Assembly (NCBI RefSeq): GCF_001514265.1
Contig: NZ_KQ948989.1
Location: 682,001 to 746,000, forward strand
From: Streptomyces resistomycificus
GTDB lineage: Bacteria; Actinomycetota; Actinomycetes; Streptomycetales; Streptomycetaceae
Reading direction: 5' to 3'
Length of the DNA stretch: 64,000 nt
The notes under the pieces are model-generated. The model was not told the DNA's origin and did not search any database. It was given only the letters and a program-made list of their open reading frames with translations. Position 1 is the first letter of the stretch; every line of letters starts with the position of its first letter. The position numbers and the translations under genes are program-made. Shown here piece after piece: positions 1 through 11,403 of the stretch.

Positions 1-1016
1 GTGCCGGTGGCGCGCCGGATGTCGGCGAGGCCGAGATACTGGTGGGGCAGCAGGCCCGATTGCCGGTTTTGGATGCCGGTGAGCAGATCGGCGACCAAGT
101 CGCCGTCGTCCCAGCGGACGCGCGTGGGGATGGTGTTGATGCAGAAGCCGACCATCGAGGCCACGTTCCGCAGCTCCGGCGGGCGGACCGTCACCGTCTG
201 GCCGAACACGGTGTCGGTGCGGCCGGTCAGTCGGCCCAACAGCACACCCCATGCGCCCTGGACCAGGGTGTTCAGGGTCACGCCGAGCGAGCGAGCCGTC
301 CTCTCGGCGGTGGCGGTCAGCTCCTCGGAGAGTTCGACGACGACTTCGTGTGGGAGGACGGTCGTGGCCGGGGCGGCGGGCGCGAGCAAGGTGGACTCGA
401 CCACCCCTGACAGAGCGTCCCGCCAGGCTTTCTCGGCGGCCGTACGGTCCTGCCCGGCGAGCCACGCCAGGTAGTCCCGGTACGGCGGCACGTGAGGCAG
501 GACGGTCGGGTGTTCACCCCCGTACAGGGCGGTGAACTCACGGACGAGCAGCTGCTTGGACCAGCCGTCCAGGAGGATGTGATGGTTGGTGATCAGCAGC
601 CGGTAGCGGTCAGGTGCCCAGCGGACGAGCAGCTGACGCAGTAGCGGAGGCTTGGCGAGGTCGAAGCGTCGAGCACGCTCCTCGTCGAGCAGCCGCTGCC
701 AGGCCGCCTCACGCTCGTTCTCCCCGAGCGCGGACACGTCGGCCTCGGCCCACGGGAGTACGACGTCCGTCGGCACGACCTGGAGCGGCTGACCGGCGTC
801 CCGGCGGCGGAAGCACGCCCGCAGGTTCGGATGCCGGTCGAGGAGTGCCTGCCCGGCTGCCCGTACGGCGGCGGGGTCGACGTCGCCCGTGAGCTCCAGG
901 ATCTGCTGGGCGGCATACACGTCAGGGCTCTGGTCGTCGTCGTAGAGGGCGTGGAAGAGGAGCCCCTCCTGCAACGGCGACAGGGGCAGGATGTCGGCGA
1001 TTCCGGACCGAGTCAC
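1..1016 (-). CDS. Nonribosomal peptide synthetase, N-terminal condensation domain (partial, runs off left edge)
   Basis: Only the first ~338 residues lie in the window; the rest continues beyond base 1. The visible part is one condensation (C) domain. It opens with the ILPLSPLQEGLLFHAL signature and carries the catalytic HHILLDGWS motif (HHxxxDG) near residue 140. That opening is typical of C domains that accept a D-configured donor, which fits the epimerization domain ending the preceding synthetase. The start is GTG at 1016: a GGAGG sits about 9 nt upstream, overlapping the last codons and TAA of the preceding gene (stop at 1023), so the two are probably translationally coupled and act in this order on one assembly line. 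The residue it adds cannot be read because the A domain is outside the window. Confidence 0.93.
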   Translation of the reverse strand, partial: MTRSGIADILPLSPLQEGLLFHALYDDDQSPDVYAAQQILELTGDVDPAAVRAAGQALLDRHPNLRACFRRRDAGQPLQVVPTDVVLPWAEADVSALGENEREAAWQRLLDEERARRFDLAKPPLLRQLLVRWAPDRYRLLITNHHILLDGWSKQLLVREFTALYGGEHPTVLPHVPPYRDYLAWLAGQDRTAAEKAWRDALSGVVESTLLAPAAPATTVLPHEVVVELSEELTATAERTARSLGVTLNTLVQGAWGVLLGRLTGRTDTVFGQTVTVRPPELRNVASMVGFCINTIPTRVRWDDGDLVADLLTGIQNRQSGLLPHQYLGLADIRRATG

Positions 1017-1022
1017 CGTGGG

Positions 1023-4000
1023 TTACCTCCACTCGCTCGCGAACTCGGCCTCGAGTTCGTCGATCTCTGCTTGGGACAGCGACACCAGTGGCAGATCGGA
1101 CGGGGTGTGCCCGCCCGCCGACGTGGCGCGGATCATGGCGGTCAGCGCGTCGCACCACAGGTCGGCGAGGGCGCGCACGTCGTCCTCGGACCAGATGCCG
1201 GGCGCCCACGACCAGGTGGCCCGGAGCCCGTCCTCGCCGGCCACGGCGGTGATCTCCAGGCCGTGGGCGACGGGGAGGTCGGGGTCGTGGGCGGTGCCGC
1301 CCAGGTGCGGCAGCGGTTCCGGAGCCGGTGACCAGTCGCCGTCCGCCATGCGCCCCGTACTCGCCGTACGGCCCAGGTAGTTGAAGCCGACCTGCGGAGC
1401 CGGGTGGGCGGCGAGTGCCGGAGCCGTGGCCGGGTCGAGGTGCCGGAGCAGACCGTGTCCGATGCCATGGTCGGGAACCACGCGCACCTGCTCCTTCACA
1501 CTCCTCAGCACCTGCGCGGAGTCGTCCAGTTCGAGCCCGGTGAGGTCCAGCCGCGCCGGGACGACACTGGTGAACCAGCCCACCGTCCGGGAGAGGTCCA
1601 CACCCTCGGACACCTCCTCGCGTCCGTGCCGCTCGATGTCCAGCAGCAGCACCGGGTGGCCCCGCCACCGGGCGAACGCGAGCGCCAGTCCGGCCAGCAG
1701 GACGTCCTCGGGGCCGGCGTGGAAGGCGGCGGGGACGGTGGTGAGGACGGTGTCGGTGACCGGGGCGGGAAGCGTGCGAGTGAGGTGGCGCATCGTGCCG
1801 ATGACGTCGCGTCCCGGGTCGGGTCGGCGCGCCCCCGGCACCGGACCGGGGGCCTGGAACATCCGCTGCCAGACGTCCAGCTCGGACGTCCGCGCCCGGG
1901 CCTCCCGTTCCAGCAGCAGTGACCAGTGGCGGAACGACGTGCCGACCGGGCGCAGTTCCTCCCCGCGCCAGACGGCGGCCAGGTCGGTGCGGAGAATGTG
2001 CCAGGACACGGCGTCCACAGCCAGGTGGTGCACCGTCAGCAGGAGCCGTCCGGGGCGGCCGGGTCCGGCGTCGTACCAGACCGCACGGACCAGTTCGCCC
2101 GCCTCCGGCCGCAGTTCGGGCAGCTGTCCGAGGTCCGGGACGGTGGTGACGCGTTCCAGAAGGGTGCGCGCGTCGACGGAGCCGGGCGGCGGAATGTGGG
2201 CTTCCCAATCGCCGCTCAGGCGCATCCGCAGCGCGTCATGGTGGTCCAGGATCGTCTGGAGCGCCGCCGCGAGGCCCGTCTCGTCGGCCCCGGCGGGCGT
2301 GACGAGCAGCACGGACTGGCTGAACGAGCCGATGGGACCGCCGCGTTCGCGCAGCCGGTGCATCGCCGGGGTGAGCGGCAGGTCCCCGACGGCGGGCTCC
2401 CGCACCTCGGCCACCGGTGCCGGGGCCGGACGGGTCACCGCCACCGCCGCGAGGCCCGCGACCGTGCGCTGCTCGAACACGTCACGCGGGGTCAGGCGCA
2501 GCCCGGCCGAGAGGGCGCGGCTGACGAGGTGGATGGAGGCGATGCTGTCTCCGCCGAGGTCGAAGAAGCCGTCGTCGACGCCCACATCGTGCTGGTCGAG
2601 ACCGAGCACCTCGGCGAACAGCCCGCGCAGGGTCTCCTCCTGCGGTGTGCGCGGGGACCGGCTGTCCGTCTCCACGGCGAAGGAGGGAGCCGGCAGTGCG
2701 GCCCGGTCCAGCTTGCCGTTGGGCGTCATCGGCAGTGCGTCGAGCACCACCAGCGCCTCCGGAACCATGTGGTCGGGCAGCTGCCGCGCGGCATGCGCCC
2801 GTACGTCCGCTCGGTCCACCTCGGCCGACCCCACGACGTACCCGACCAGCCGTCGTACACCCGGCCGGTCCTCGCGCACGGCCACCGCGGCCTGCTCGAC
2901 GTGGCCGTGCGCGGTGAGCACGCCCTCGATCTCGCCGGGCTCGATCCTCAGACCCCGGATCTTGAGCTGGCCGTCGGCCCGCCCGCGCAACTCCAGCGTG
3001 CCGTCGGCGCGGCGCACGGCCAGGTCGCCGGTGCGGTACATGCGCTCCCCGGACGGCCCGAAGGGGTCGGCGACGAACCGCTCGGCGGTCAGGCCTGGCC
3101 GGTTCCGGTAACCCCTCGCCACCTGGTCGCCGGCCACGTACAACTCGCCTTCGACGCCGGCCGGTACGGGGGTCAACCACGCGTCGAGGACATACGCCCG
3201 GGTGTTCCACATCGGGCGCCCGATGGGCACGGGGCCGGACGGGAGGTCGTCGCCGGGTTCGACGCGGTGGTCGGTGCAGCCGACGGTGAGCTCGGTCGGG
3301 CCGTAGTGGTTGATCAGCCGTACGCCGGGGTGGTCCCGGCGCCAGGAGCGCAGCGCCTCCCCGACCAGGGCCTCGCCGCCCAGCATGAACTCCTCGGCGG
3401 GCGAGATGTCGTGCGGCAGCGCGGGCAGCAGCGCGAGGTGGCTGGGTGTGGCCTTGAGGAACGTGTAGCCGCCGGACAGCGGCTCCGCGCCCGCCTCGTG
3501 GACGGCGGCGATGTGCACCCTGCCGCCCACGGCGAGCGCGCCGTGCAGGGTCGTCACGGTGGCGTCGAACGACATGGTGGCGTGCAGCAGCGAGGTACCG
3601 CGCAGGCTCGGATACGCCTCCGCGCAGCGCGCCACGTACGTCGAGAGGTTGCGGTGCTCGACGACGACACCCTTGGGGCGGCCGGTCGTGCCCGAGGTGT
3701 AGATCAGGTAGGCCGGGTCGGCAGGGCGGGCCTCGGCGAGCTCGATGCCGGGGGCGTCCGCGTCCGGGCTCACGATCGGGCACGCCACGGCGACGGGCAG
3801 CTCCTCCTCGGCGACGACGCACACGGGTTCGGCGTCGGACAGCAGATACGCGGTCCGCTCGGCCGGATGCTCCGGGTCGAGCGGCAGATAGGCCGCACCC
3901 GCCTTGAGGACCGCCAGCACGGCCACCGCGAGGTCGACGGACCGCGGTAGCGCGAAGGCGACGATTTGGCCCGGCCCGGCGCCCTGCGAGGTCAGTGCCC

Positions 4001-7000
4001 GGGCCAACCGGGCCGCACGCGCGTCGAGTTGGCCATAGGTCAAGCTCGTACGGGTGTCCGTCACGGCCACCGCGTCCGGTGTCTCGGCCGCCCGCGCCTC
4101 GAACATCCGGTGGAAGGTGGTCGTCGGCACGTCACGAGCGGTGTCGTTGAACTCGACGAGCAGGCGCCGCCGTTCGGCCTCGCCGAGGATGTCGAGCGCG
4201 CCGATCGGCCGGTCGGGCTCGTTCACGGCGGCCCGCAGCAGCCGCTCCAGCCGGGCGGCCAGCTCCTCGGCCGTCTGTCGGTCGAAGAGGTCCGCGCTGT
4301 ACTGGAGGGTGCCCTCGATGCCGTCCGGGGAGCCGTCGCAGGTGCGGCGCTCACCGAGGTTGAACGTCAGGTCGATCTTGGTGGCACCGGTCTCCACGGC
4401 AAGCGCGCCGGTCGAGAGGCCCGGCAGGTCGAGCCGGGGTTCGGTGCCGCCGGGGCGGAAGGCGAGCATCACCTGGAACAGCGGGTGCCGGGCGAGCGAG
4501 CGTGGCGGGTTGAGGGCCTCGACCAGCTGCTCGAACGGCAGCTCCTGGTGGGCGTAGGCCGCGAGGTCGGTCTCCCGGACCCGGCCGAGGAGGTCCCTGA
4601 AGGTGGGGGCGCCGGAGGTGTCGGTGCGCAGGACGAGTGTGTTGAGGAAGCAGCCGATCAAGTCGTCGAGCACCTCGTCGGCGCGGCCCGCGACCGGTGT
4701 GCCGAGCGGGATGTCGGTGCCCGCGCCGAGCCGGGTGAGCAGCGCGGCGAGGCCCGCCTGTACGGCCATGAACACCGTCGTGCCGGTCTCGCCCGCCAGT
4801 TCGCACAGCCGCCCGTGCAGCGCCGCGTCGAGCCGTACGGGGATGTCACCGCCCTTGTGCGTGGCGCGGGCGGGGCGGGGACGGTCGGCAGGCAGGGCGA
4901 GTTCGTCCGGCAGTCCGGTCAGCGTCTTCTTCCAGTGCGCGAGCTGACGGCTCATCACTTCACCGTCGAGCAGCAGTTCCCGCTGCCAGACGCCGAAGGC
5001 TGCGTACTGCACCGGCAGCGGCGCCCACCGGGGGTCCCGCCCCTCCCGCCGCGCCCGGTACGCCGTGGTCAGGTCGCGGACGAGGGGCTCCAGGGACCAG
5101 CCGTCCGCCGCTATGTGATGCAGCACCAGCAGCAGGACGTGGTCCTCGGGACCGAGGACGAGGAGGTGGGCGCGGAACGGGGCGTCCTCGGTGAGCAGGA
5201 ACTCGTGGCCCGCCAACTCGGCCAGCCGGTCCGGCAGTTCGGTCTCCGCGACACTCTCGACGTGCAGCCGAGGCCGGGCCTGCGCCGGGTCGAGGAGCCG
5301 CTGGCGCGGTGTGCCGTCGGCGTCCGGGTAGACCGTGCGCAGGATCTCGTGCCGGGTGACGACGTCGGCCAGGCCGGCGCGCAGGGCGTCCGGATCGAGC
5401 GCGGCGCCTGTCAGCCGTACGGCGAGCGGGATGTGGTACGCCGCACCGGACCCCTCCAGCCGGTCGAGGAACCACAGCCGCCGCTGCGCGGACGACAGCG
5501 GAGCCTCGTCGACGACGACACCTGGCGTGAACGGCCGGGAGGCGGGCCGAACGACGGCGTCCGTGCGGAGCAGCCCGGCCAGGGCCGCCGGAGTGGGCGC
5601 CTCGAACAGGTCCCGCAGCGTCAGGTCCGCACCCAGCGTGTCGCGGATCCGGCCGATCAGACGCAGGGCGAGCAGGGAATGGCCGCCGAGGCCGAAGAAG
5701 CTGTCGTCCAAACCGATGGCGGGCAGGCCCAGGACATCCGCGAAGAGGCCGCACAGTGCCTCCTCCCGCGGTGTGCGCGGGGCGCGGCTGCCGCTCTGCA
5801 CCGACGGAACCGGAAGGGCGGCACGGTCCAGCTTGCCGTTGGGGGTCAGGGGCAGTCGGTCCAGCCGTACGACCGCGGAGGGCACCATGTAGTCGGGCAG
5901 GCGGCCGGTGAGGTGGGCGCGCAGGGCGTCCGTGTGCGGTGCGGTGCCCTCGACGGGGACCGCGTACGCGACCAGGCGGCGGTCGCCGGGACGGTCCTCA
6001 CGGACGAGCGCGACCGCTTGGGCGATCTCCGGGTGCGCGGCGAGGGCCGCCTCGATCTCGCCGGGCTCTATACGGAACCCGCGCAGCTTGACCTGGCCGT
6101 CGGCGCGCCCGTGGAACTCCAGCTCGCCGTCCTCGGCCGGCCGCACCCGGTCCCCGGTGCGGTACATACGGCTGCCCGGCGGGCCGTACGGGTCGGCGGT
6201 GAAACGTTCGGCGGTGGCGTCGGGGCGGCCGAGATAGCCGCGGGCGACACCGGGCCCGGCCACGTACAACTCGCCGACCGTGTCCGGTGGGACCGGTCGC
6301 AGGGCGCTGTCGAGCACGTAGGCGCGCATGCCGTCGAGCGGGCGGCCGATGGGCAGTGCGTCGGGCACCGAGGCCGTGTCGGGGCAGGGGCGGCACGTGG
6401 CGAAGGTGGTGGTCTCGGTCGGGCCGTAGCCGTTGGTGACCGTCAGACCGGGGCAGGCCGTGAGGACCTGGCGCACCGCGGACGCGGGGACGGCCTCGCC
6501 ACCTGCCCACACCTGGCGCAGCCCGGCGAAGCAGCCGGGGTCCTCCTCGGCGGCCAGCCGGAACAGCCCTGCCGTCAGCCACAGCGCGGTCAGTCCGTGC
6601 CGTGCCGTGAGGCGGGCGACCCCGGCGGCGTTCACGTCCTCGTCCGCCGGTGCGACCACGGCCGTGCCGCCGCCCAGCAGTGGCACCCACATCTCGTACG
6701 TGGACGCGTCGAACGCGGTCGGCGAGTGGACCAGGACCCGTGCGTGCGCGCCGCCGCCGAACGCCGAGTCGGCGGCGAGGGCGGTGATGTCCCGGTGGGT
6801 GACGGCGACACCCTTGGGCGTGCCGGTGGAACCGGACGTGTAGCTGACGTACGCCAGCCGGTCAGGGTGCAGGGGCACGTCGGGGTCGGTGTCGGGCTCG
6901 GCGGCGAGTGACGGGTCGGTGGCGCCCACGACGCGGAGACCGTCGTACGTGCCCTCTGTGCCGTCCGTGCCGCTTCCGTCGCCGGTGCCGTCGGTCAGCA

Positions 7001-8669
7001 GGACCTCCGCGCCCGTCTCGTCGAGGATCCGCGCGGTGCGCGCGGCCGGGGCCCGGGGGTCGAGGCCGACGTATGCGCCACCCGCCTTGAGGACGGCCAG
7101 CAGAGCCACGATCAGGTCGTCGGAGCGGCGCATCAGGACGGCGACCCGGTCCTCGGGGCGGACTCCGAGCCGGAGCAGGCGGTGGGCGAGCCGGTTGGCG
7201 CGGGCGCTCACGTCACCGCAGGTGCTCTCGCGGTCGCCGTGGACGACGGCCGTGGCGCCGGGTTCGGCGGCCGTGCGCGCCGCGAAGACGCCGGGGACGG
7301 TACGGCGACCCGGCTGGACGGGAATCGGCCCGTCCAGCCGGGTCCCCTCTCCGGGCGCCACCAGCTCCACCCGGCCCACCACGGTGCCGGGGCTCACGGC
7401 CGCCACCGCGAACCGCTCCACGAAGCGGAGCAGACGCTGGTGGTGGGCGGTCAGCCCGGCCTCCGTGAAGTGCTCGGGGCTCGCGTCCAGGTCAACCCGG
7501 ATTCCCTTGCCGTCCGAGCGGTCGTAGACATTGACGGCGAGGTCCTCGACCGGCCCCGTGGACAGGTTGTGGCGGGTGGTCGGATGCCCTGCGAAACGCA
7601 ACTCGGGACCGAAGGCCATGATGTTGACGACCGGGCCGAAGAAACGGCGCCCGTCCTGCGGCCAGTCCAGCCCGCGGCGCAGGTCCTCGCCCCGGAAGCG
7701 CTGGTGGGCCAGCAGCTCGCGGGTGGCGCGGGCGGTCTGCCGTACGAGGTCGACGGCTGGGGTGTCGGGGCGTACGGACAGCCGGAGCGGGAGCACGTTG
7801 GACGCCATGCCGGGGGTGGCGAGCTCGGTGTCGCTCTCGCGGCCGGTGACGGCGAGGCCGAGGACGACGTCCCGGGCGCCGGTGAGCCGGTGCAGATAGG
7901 CGGCGGTCGCCGCGAGGACGACCCGTGACCAGCGGGTGCCGGCGCGATCGGCGGCCGAGTGCACGAGATCGCCCGCCGGTCCGGGCAGGTGGCCGGTGCG
8001 GCGCAGGAAGCGATCGGCGACGTGCGGCGGGCGGCTGGTCAGTCCCACCGGGTCGGGCCGGTCGGCCAGGGCACGCGTCCAGTACGCGCGGTCCTGCTCG
8101 TGCCGCTCGCCCGCGCGGTAGGCGTCGTCGGCGGCGACCAGCGGGGTCAGGGGAGCGGGTGGCGGGGTGTACGGGGTGCTCTCGGCGAGCGCGGTGTAGG
8201 CGTCGGCCACCCGCCGGGCGATCAGTGAGCAGCTGAAGCCGTCGACGGCGATGTGGTGGTAGGCCTGGTACCAGATCCAGTGGTCGCCCGCGAGCCGCAG
8301 CAGCGCGTACCGGAACAGGGGCCCGCTTTCGAGGCCGAAGGGCGTGGCGAAGTCGGCCGCCATCCACTCCCGCGCGGACTCGGCTCCGGACGCGTCGACG
8401 ACAGGCATGGTCCAGCCCGGACCGCTCCCACCGGGCTCGGCGTCGACGAACAGGCGTACGCCGTCGTCGTCGGACGCGAACCGGGACCGCAGCGTCTCGG
8501 TCGCGTCCACCACCTGTCGTACGGCCGCGCGGAGCAGCATCGGATCGACGGAGCCGTGGATCTCGGTGTACTCGCCGACGTTGTAGGCGGCACCGGCTGC
8601 GTCGAGCCGCTGGCCGAACCACATCGAGCGCTGGGCGGCGGACGGCGTGAGTCCGCGTGGCGCGGTCAT
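1023..8669 (-). CDS. Dimodular nonribosomal peptide synthetase, C-A-T-C-A-T-E (2,548 aa)
   Basis: Cytosolic megasynthase. Approximate domains: C1 1-440 (HHIAVDG ~138), A1 450-960 ([12 protein letters not shown] ~610), T1 ~993 ([12 protein letters not shown]), C2 1035-1465 (HHIAADG ~1186), A2 1490-1985 ([12 protein letters not shown] ~1660), T2 ~2041 (FFDLGGDSI), E 2085-2520 ([10 protein letters not shown] ~2216, FNYLGR ~2431). The GGDSI carrier motif is the type that precedes epimerization domains, so residue 2 should be made D. By-eye specificity codes are A1 D-A-Y-L-W-G-G-T-F-K (the GGTFK half is common for small or branched aliphatic residues such as Val) and A2 D-A-T-K-M-G-H-V-G-K (Asp/Asn-like, with Lys at position 278). 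C1 resembles N-terminal C domains that take a starter or acyl group in trans. ATG at 8669 overlaps the TGA of the upstream PLP enzyme (ATGA). No thioesterase is visible. Substrate calls are inference from manual alignment. Confidence 0.96.
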   Translation of the reverse strand: MTAPRGLTPSAAQRSMWFGQRLDAAGAAYNVGEYTEIHGSVDPMLLRAAVRQVVDATETLRSRFASDDDGVRLFVDAEPGGSGPGWTMPVVDASGAESAREWMAADFATPFGLESGPLFRYALLRLAGDHWIWYQAYHHIAVDGFSCSLIARRVADAYTALAESTPYTPPPAPLTPLVAADDAYRAGERHEQDRAYWTRALADRPDPVGLTSRPPHVADRFLRRTGHLPGPAGDLVHSAADRAGTRWSRVVLAATAAYLHRLTGARDVVLGLAVTGRESDTELATPGMASNVLPLRLSVRPDTPAVDLVRQTARATRELLAHQRFRGEDLRRGLDWPQDGRRFFGPVVNIMAFGPELRFAGHPTTRHNLSTGPVEDLAVNVYDRSDGKGIRVDLDASPEHFTEAGLTAHHQRLLRFVERFAVAAVSPGTVVGRVELVAPGEGTRLDGPIPVQPGRRTVPGVFAARTAAEPGATAVVHGDRESTCGDVSARANRLAHRLLRLGVRPEDRVAVLMRRSDDLIVALLAVLKAGGAYVGLDPRAPAARTARILDETGAEVLLTDGTGDGSGTDGTEGTYDGLRVVGATDPSLAAEPDTDPDVPLHPDRLAYVSYTSGSTGTPKGVAVTHRDITALAADSAFGGGAHARVLVHSPTAFDASTYEMWVPLLGGGTAVVAPADEDVNAAGVARLTARHGLTALWLTAGLFRLAAEEDPGCFAGLRQVWAGGEAVPASAVRQVLTACPGLTVTNGYGPTETTTFATCRPCPDTASVPDALPIGRPLDGMRAYVLDSALRPVPPDTVGELYVAGPGVARGYLGRPDATAERFTADPYGPPGSRMYRTGDRVRPAEDGELEFHGRADGQVKLRGFRIEPGEIEAALAAHPEIAQAVALVREDRPGDRRLVAYAVPVEGTAPHTDALRAHLTGRLPDYMVPSAVVRLDRLPLTPNGKLDRAALPVPSVQSGSRAPRTPREEALCGLFADVLGLPAIGLDDSFFGLGGHSLLALRLIGRIRDTLGADLTLRDLFEAPTPAALAGLLRTDAVVRPASRPFTPGVVVDEAPLSSAQRRLWFLDRLEGSGAAYHIPLAVRLTGAALDPDALRAGLADVVTRHEILRTVYPDADGTPRQRLLDPAQARPRLHVESVAETELPDRLAELAGHEFLLTEDAPFRAHLLVLGPEDHVLLLVLHHIAADGWSLEPLVRDLTTAYRARREGRDPRWAPLPVQYAAFGVWQRELLLDGEVMSRQLAHWKKTLTGLPDELALPADRPRPARATHKGGDIPVRLDAALHGRLCELAGETGTTVFMAVQAGLAALLTRLGAGTDIPLGTPVAGRADEVLDDLIGCFLNTLVLRTDTSGAPTFRDLLGRVRETDLAAYAHQELPFEQLVEALNPPRSLARHPLFQVMLAFRPGGTEPRLDLPGLSTGALAVETGATKIDLTFNLGERRTCDGSPDGIEGTLQYSADLFDRQTAEELAARLERLLRAAVNEPDRPIGALDILGEAERRRLLVEFNDTARDVPTTTFHRMFEARAAETPDAVAVTDTRTSLTYGQLDARAARLARALTSQGAGPGQIVAFALPRSVDLAVAVLAVLKAGAAYLPLDPEHPAERTAYLLSDAEPVCVVAEEELPVAVACPIVSPDADAPGIELAEARPADPAYLIYTSGTTGRPKGVVVEHRNLSTYVARCAEAYPSLRGTSLLHATMSFDATVTTLHGALAVGGRVHIAAVHEAGAEPLSGGYTFLKATPSHLALLPALPHDISPAEEFMLGGEALVGEALRSWRRDHPGVRLINHYGPTELTVGCTDHRVEPGDDLPSGPVPIGRPMWNTRAYVLDAWLTPVPAGVEGELYVAGDQVARGYRNRPGLTAERFVADPFGPSGERMYRTGDLAVRRADGTLELRGRADGQLKIRGLRIEPGEIEGVLTAHGHVEQAAVAVREDRPGVRRLVGYVVGSAEVDRADVRAHAARQLPDHMVPEALVVLDALPMTPNGKLDRAALPAPSFAVETDSRSPRTPQEETLRGLFAEVLGLDQHDVGVDDGFFDLGGDSIASIHLVSRALSAGLRLTPRDVFEQRTVAGLAAVAVTRPAPAPVAEVREPAVGDLPLTPAMHRLRERGGPIGSFSQSVLLVTPAGADETGLAAALQTILDHHDALRMRLSGDWEAHIPPPGSVDARTLLERVTTVPDLGQLPELRPEAGELVRAVWYDAGPGRPGRLLLTVHHLAVDAVSWHILRTDLAAVWRGEELRPVGTSFRHWSLLLEREARARTSELDVWQRMFQAPGPVPGARRPDPGRDVIGTMRHLTRTLPAPVTDTVLTTVPAAFHAGPEDVLLAGLALAFARWRGHPVLLLDIERHGREEVSEGVDLSRTVGWFTSVVPARLDLTGLELDDSAQVLRSVKEQVRVVPDHGIGHGLLRHLDPATAPALAAHPAPQVGFNYLGRTASTGRMADGDWSPAPEPLPHLGGTAHDPDLPVAHGLEITAVAGEDGLRATWSWAPGIWSEDDVRALADLWCDALTAMIRATSAGGHTPSDLPLVSLSQAEIDELEAEFASEWR

Positions 8670-9964
8670 CGGCCGGCTCCCGACGTGGCGGTGGACAGCT
8701 GGCGCCCCACCTGCTCGGCGACCGCCCGCGGGCCCTCGCCCCCGGGGGTCCAGACGGCGCGCAGCCAGGGTACGGCGGGGACGAGCGCGAGGTCGCCCGC
8801 CTGACGGGCCCGGCCGCCGCCGGTGACGTTGAGGAGGATCAGCTCGTCGCGGTCGACGCGCCCGGACCGTACGGCGTCGGCGAGCGCGGCCAGCGCGACA
8901 CCGGCGCCGGGCTCGATGTCGATGCCCTCGATCTCCTCGAACAGCGCCATGGCGGCGAGGGCGGCCTCGTTGTCCGCGCACAGGACGTCCCCGCCGCTCT
9001 CGCACAGTGCCTCGCGCACGCCGCCCCGGACGGTGAACGGGGGGCGGCGGTTGGTCAGTTCGCGAGCCAGCGGCTCGTGCTCACGGTCGGCGCGGGCCTG
9101 CCCGCCCGAGTGCCAGGCCTCGTACAGCGGGGCGAACGGCGTGTTCTGACACAACAGCAGGCGTGGCAGAGGCTCGTCGCCCGACCGGATGCGGCGGGCC
9201 GCCTCGTGGGCGCCGATGGCGCCCGTACCACTGCCGACGGCCTGGACGTACGTCTGCGGAAGGCATCCGATCGCCTCGGCGGCGGCGAGCATCACGGTGC
9301 CCAGACCGTCGCGGCGGGCGACGTTACGGGAGCCGCCCTCGGCTTGGTGGCCGGGCAGCAGGGCCAGCAGCTCGGCGCACGTGATGGCGTCGCTGTAGGT
9401 GGCGTCGCCGTCGAGGACGACGATGCGGACGCAGGGGTCGAGCGGACCGGGGAAGCGCATGCCGTCCAGGGCGGGAGCGGGCACGAGGATGAGGCAGGGG
9501 ACCTGGTGACGGGTGGAGGCCCAGGCGAACGCGGCGGCGGTGTTGCCCGCCGAGGGGATCACGAGGACAGGCGGGTCGGCCGGCAGACGGCCGAGGACCG
9601 TGTACGCCTCCAGGTCCTTGAACGTGCACGTCGGCAACTGCGCCCCGCGCTCCGGCCAGTACCCGTTGAAGGCGATCCAGAGTCGGGTCAGACCGAGACG
9701 CCGGCCGAGCTCGCCCGCACGGTACACGACAGGGCCGGGTACGTCGGGGAACGTCCGCACCACGGGCATGAGTCGGGCGTGGCGGAAGAGCCCGGTGCCG
9801 GTGTGCTCGGCGGTGCCGTCGTACTCGGTGCGCAGAAACGCCGGTTCATGCCGACGGGAGCAGTCGAGGATGAGGCCGTCGTCCTCGTACCGGGCTCCGC
9901 AGGAGGAGCACACTAGCGTGTAGTGCCGATTTCCCGGGCGTACTTGGGGGTGTACTCGGGACAT
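8666..9964 (-). CDS. Cysteate-synthase-like PLP-dependent enzyme (threonine synthase superfamily)
   Basis: 432 aa. The N-terminus has a zinc-ribbon-like [19 protein letters not shown] segment, followed by a fold-type II PLP domain. The probable Schiff-base lysine is in [10 protein letters not shown], and the phosphate-binding segment is [32 protein letters not shown] and [14 protein letters not shown] are, from memory, signatures of the cysteate synthase branch, which converts O-phosphoserine plus sulfite into L-cysteate. The TGA overlaps the ATG of the NRPS, so it should supply a building block for that enzyme. The start at 9964 (ATG-TCC-CGA) was chosen because conserved sequence begins just inside it; upstream in-frame codons look non-coding. 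A weak GGAAGG precedes it. It could instead use another nucleophile (for example to make diaminopropionate); the reaction is inferred, but superfamily membership is firm. Confidence 0.85.
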   Translation of the reverse strand: MSRVHPQVRPGNRHYTLVCSSCGARYEDDGLILDCSRRHEPAFLRTEYDGTAEHTGTGLFRHARLMPVVRTFPDVPGPVVYRAGELGRRLGLTRLWIAFNGYWPERGAQLPTCTFKDLEAYTVLGRLPADPPVLVIPSAGNTAAAFAWASTRHQVPCLILVPAPALDGMRFPGPLDPCVRIVVLDGDATYSDAITCAELLALLPGHQAEGGSRNVARRDGLGTVMLAAAEAIGCLPQTYVQAVGSGTGAIGAHEAARRIRSGDEPLPRLLLCQNTPFAPLYEAWHSGGQARADREHEPLARELTNRRPPFTVRGGVREALCESGGDVLCADNEAALAAMALFEEIEGIDIEPGAGVALAALADAVRSGRVDRDELILLNVTGGGRARQAGDLALVPAVPWLRAVWTPGGEGPRAVAEQVGRQLSTATSGAGR

Positions 9965-10063
9965 TTTCCAGTGCCTTCCGCAGAGCCGCGCTTCGGCGTC
10001 AATTGCAACCGGGACACTGCAAATGCGGAGCGACTTGCATATTGCCATTTCCCTAACGCACAG

Positions 10064-10098
10064 TTGACGTTCCGTTCCCGAGCGCGAGTAGGTATATA
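10064..10098 (+). promoter_or_regulatory. Candidate promoter for the BKD genes in the divergent NRPS/BKD intergenic region
   Basis: TTGACG at 10064-10069 is followed by TAGGTA at 10089-10094 (19-nt spacer) and an overlapping TATATA. It lies in the AT-richest stretch between the divergent genes (9965-10214). A transcript from here would start after about 10100, which favours the ATG at 10215 over the GTG at 10107 as the E1-alpha start. I could not identify a matching minus-strand promoter with confidence. Confidence 0.35.
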
Positions 10099-10214
10099 CC
10101 AATGGAGTGTTCAGTTCCGCTTCATCTTCCCTTCTCAGTGGCGTAGTTGAGCTTCCTTGGGCCCTGGGTGACGATCCGTGGCGCACGTGTCTCGACGATG
10201 GAACGGCGGGGAAA

Positions 10215-11402
10215 ATGGGCGAAGAGTCGACTCGTGAAGTCGCGGCGGAGTGGGCGGGTTCTTCACCTTCGCCATGGCTCCCTTCCTATATTCCGGTCAG
10301 CTTTTCCCCAACGAATGCAAAAGTCGGGGAATCCGCCCCGCCGGACGCGTTCGGTCTGCCGAACCCAGGAATGTTCGGCCGGTCGAACGATGAATCCGCC
10401 CGGGAATACAAGGAGCCCGAGCCCGAGGAACTCCTCGCCGCGTACCGGAAGATGGTTGTCGGGCGCCGCTTCGACGTGCAGGCGACCGCGCTCGCCCGTC
10501 AGGGCAGGCTCGCGGTCCACCCGTCCAGCCTCGGCCAGGAGGCCTGCCAGGTCGGCGCCGCGCTCGCCCTGCGCGACACCGACTGGCTGTTCCCCACGTA
10601 CCGCGACTGCACGGCCCTGATGAGCCGTGGCATCGACCCCGTCGAGGCGTTGACCCTGATGCGCGGCGACGGACACTGCGGCTACGACCCCGCACGGCAC
10701 CGCACCGCGCCCCAGTGCACCCCGCTGGCCACCCACGCCGTCCACGCCACCGGCCTCGCCCACGGCGAGCGCCTCAAGGGCACGGACACGGTTGCCCTCG
10801 CCCTGCTCGGGGACGGCGCCACGAGCGAGGGGGACTTCCACGAGGCCCTGAACCTCGCGGGTGTCCTGCGCGCACCGGTGGTCTTCCTCGTGCAGAACAA
10901 CCGGTACGCCCTCTCCGTGCCGCTCGCCGACCAGACGGCGGCACCGAGCCTGGCGTACAAGGGCGTTGGCCACGGCGTCCGCTCCGAGCAGGTGGACGGC
11001 AATGACGCGGTGGCCGTACTCGCCGTCCTGACCGCCGCCGTCGAGGACGCGCGGGCGGGCGGCGGCCCCTGGCTGGTCGAGGCCCACACCTACCGCATGG
11101 GCCCGCACACCAGCGCCGACGACCCGTCCCGCTACCGTCCGGTGGAGGAGGCCGAGCACTGGCGTGGGCGCGACCCGATCGACCGGCTGGAGACCCGCCT
11201 GCGCGACCGCGGCCTGCTCACCGAGGACGACATCACCACCACGGCGGCCGAGGCCGAGGAGTACGCGGCCGGCCTCCGCACCCGCCTCGCCGAGGACCCC
11301 GCCGTGGACCCGCTCGCTCTCCTCGACCATGTGTTCAGCGCCCCTACCCCGCAACTGACCGAGCAACGGGCCGCCCTGCGTGCCGAGTTGGAAGGACGCT
11401 GA
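10215..11402 (+). CDS. Branched-chain 2-oxoacid dehydrogenase E1 component, alpha subunit
   Basis: Thiamine-diphosphate subunit of a 2-oxoacid decarboxylase, expected to convert deaminated Val/Ile/Leu into branched acyl groups for E2. About 395 aa from the chosen start, close to the family's usual length. The TPP/Mg motif GDGATSEGDFHEAL...VQNN is present, and the E1-alpha opening AAYRKMVVGRRFD begins about 75 residues in. The start is uncertain: ATG 10215 has a GGCGGGGA-type ribosome site, while the longer GTG at 10107 would overlap the likely promoter. It is followed after 1 nt by the E1-beta/E2 fusion, so the two form an operon, divergent from the NRPS genes. The neighbourhood suggests production of isobutyryl-, isovaleryl- or 2-methylbutyryl-CoA for the peptide rather than general catabolism. 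No E3 gene is visible. Confidence 0.9.
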   Translation: MGEESTREVAAEWAGSSPSPWLPSYIPVSFSPTNAKVGESAPPDAFGLPNPGMFGRSNDESAREYKEPEPEELLAAYRKMVVGRRFDVQATALARQGRLAVHPSSLGQEACQVGAALALRDTDWLFPTYRDCTALMSRGIDPVEALTLMRGDGHCGYDPARHRTAPQCTPLATHAVHATGLAHGERLKGTDTVALALLGDGATSEGDFHEALNLAGVLRAPVVFLVQNNRYALSVPLADQTAAPSLAYKGVGHGVRSEQVDGNDAVAVLAVLTAAVEDARAGGGPWLVEAHTYRMGPHTSADDPSRYRPVEEAEHWRGRDPIDRLETRLRDRGLLTEDDITTTAAEAEEYAAGLRTRLAEDPAVDPLALLDHVFSAPTPQLTEQRAALRAELEGR

Positions 11403-11403
11403 C

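Noticed and set aside
3966..6911. 981-codon plus-strand frame opposite the NRPS
   Set aside because: Complementary to conserved A, T and C domains, so it is an antisense artefact.
10107..10214. Longer N-terminus for E1-alpha from GTG 10107
   Set aside because: Lies within the predicted promoter/leader and adds residues without E1 similarity; ATG 10215 preferred, though not proven.
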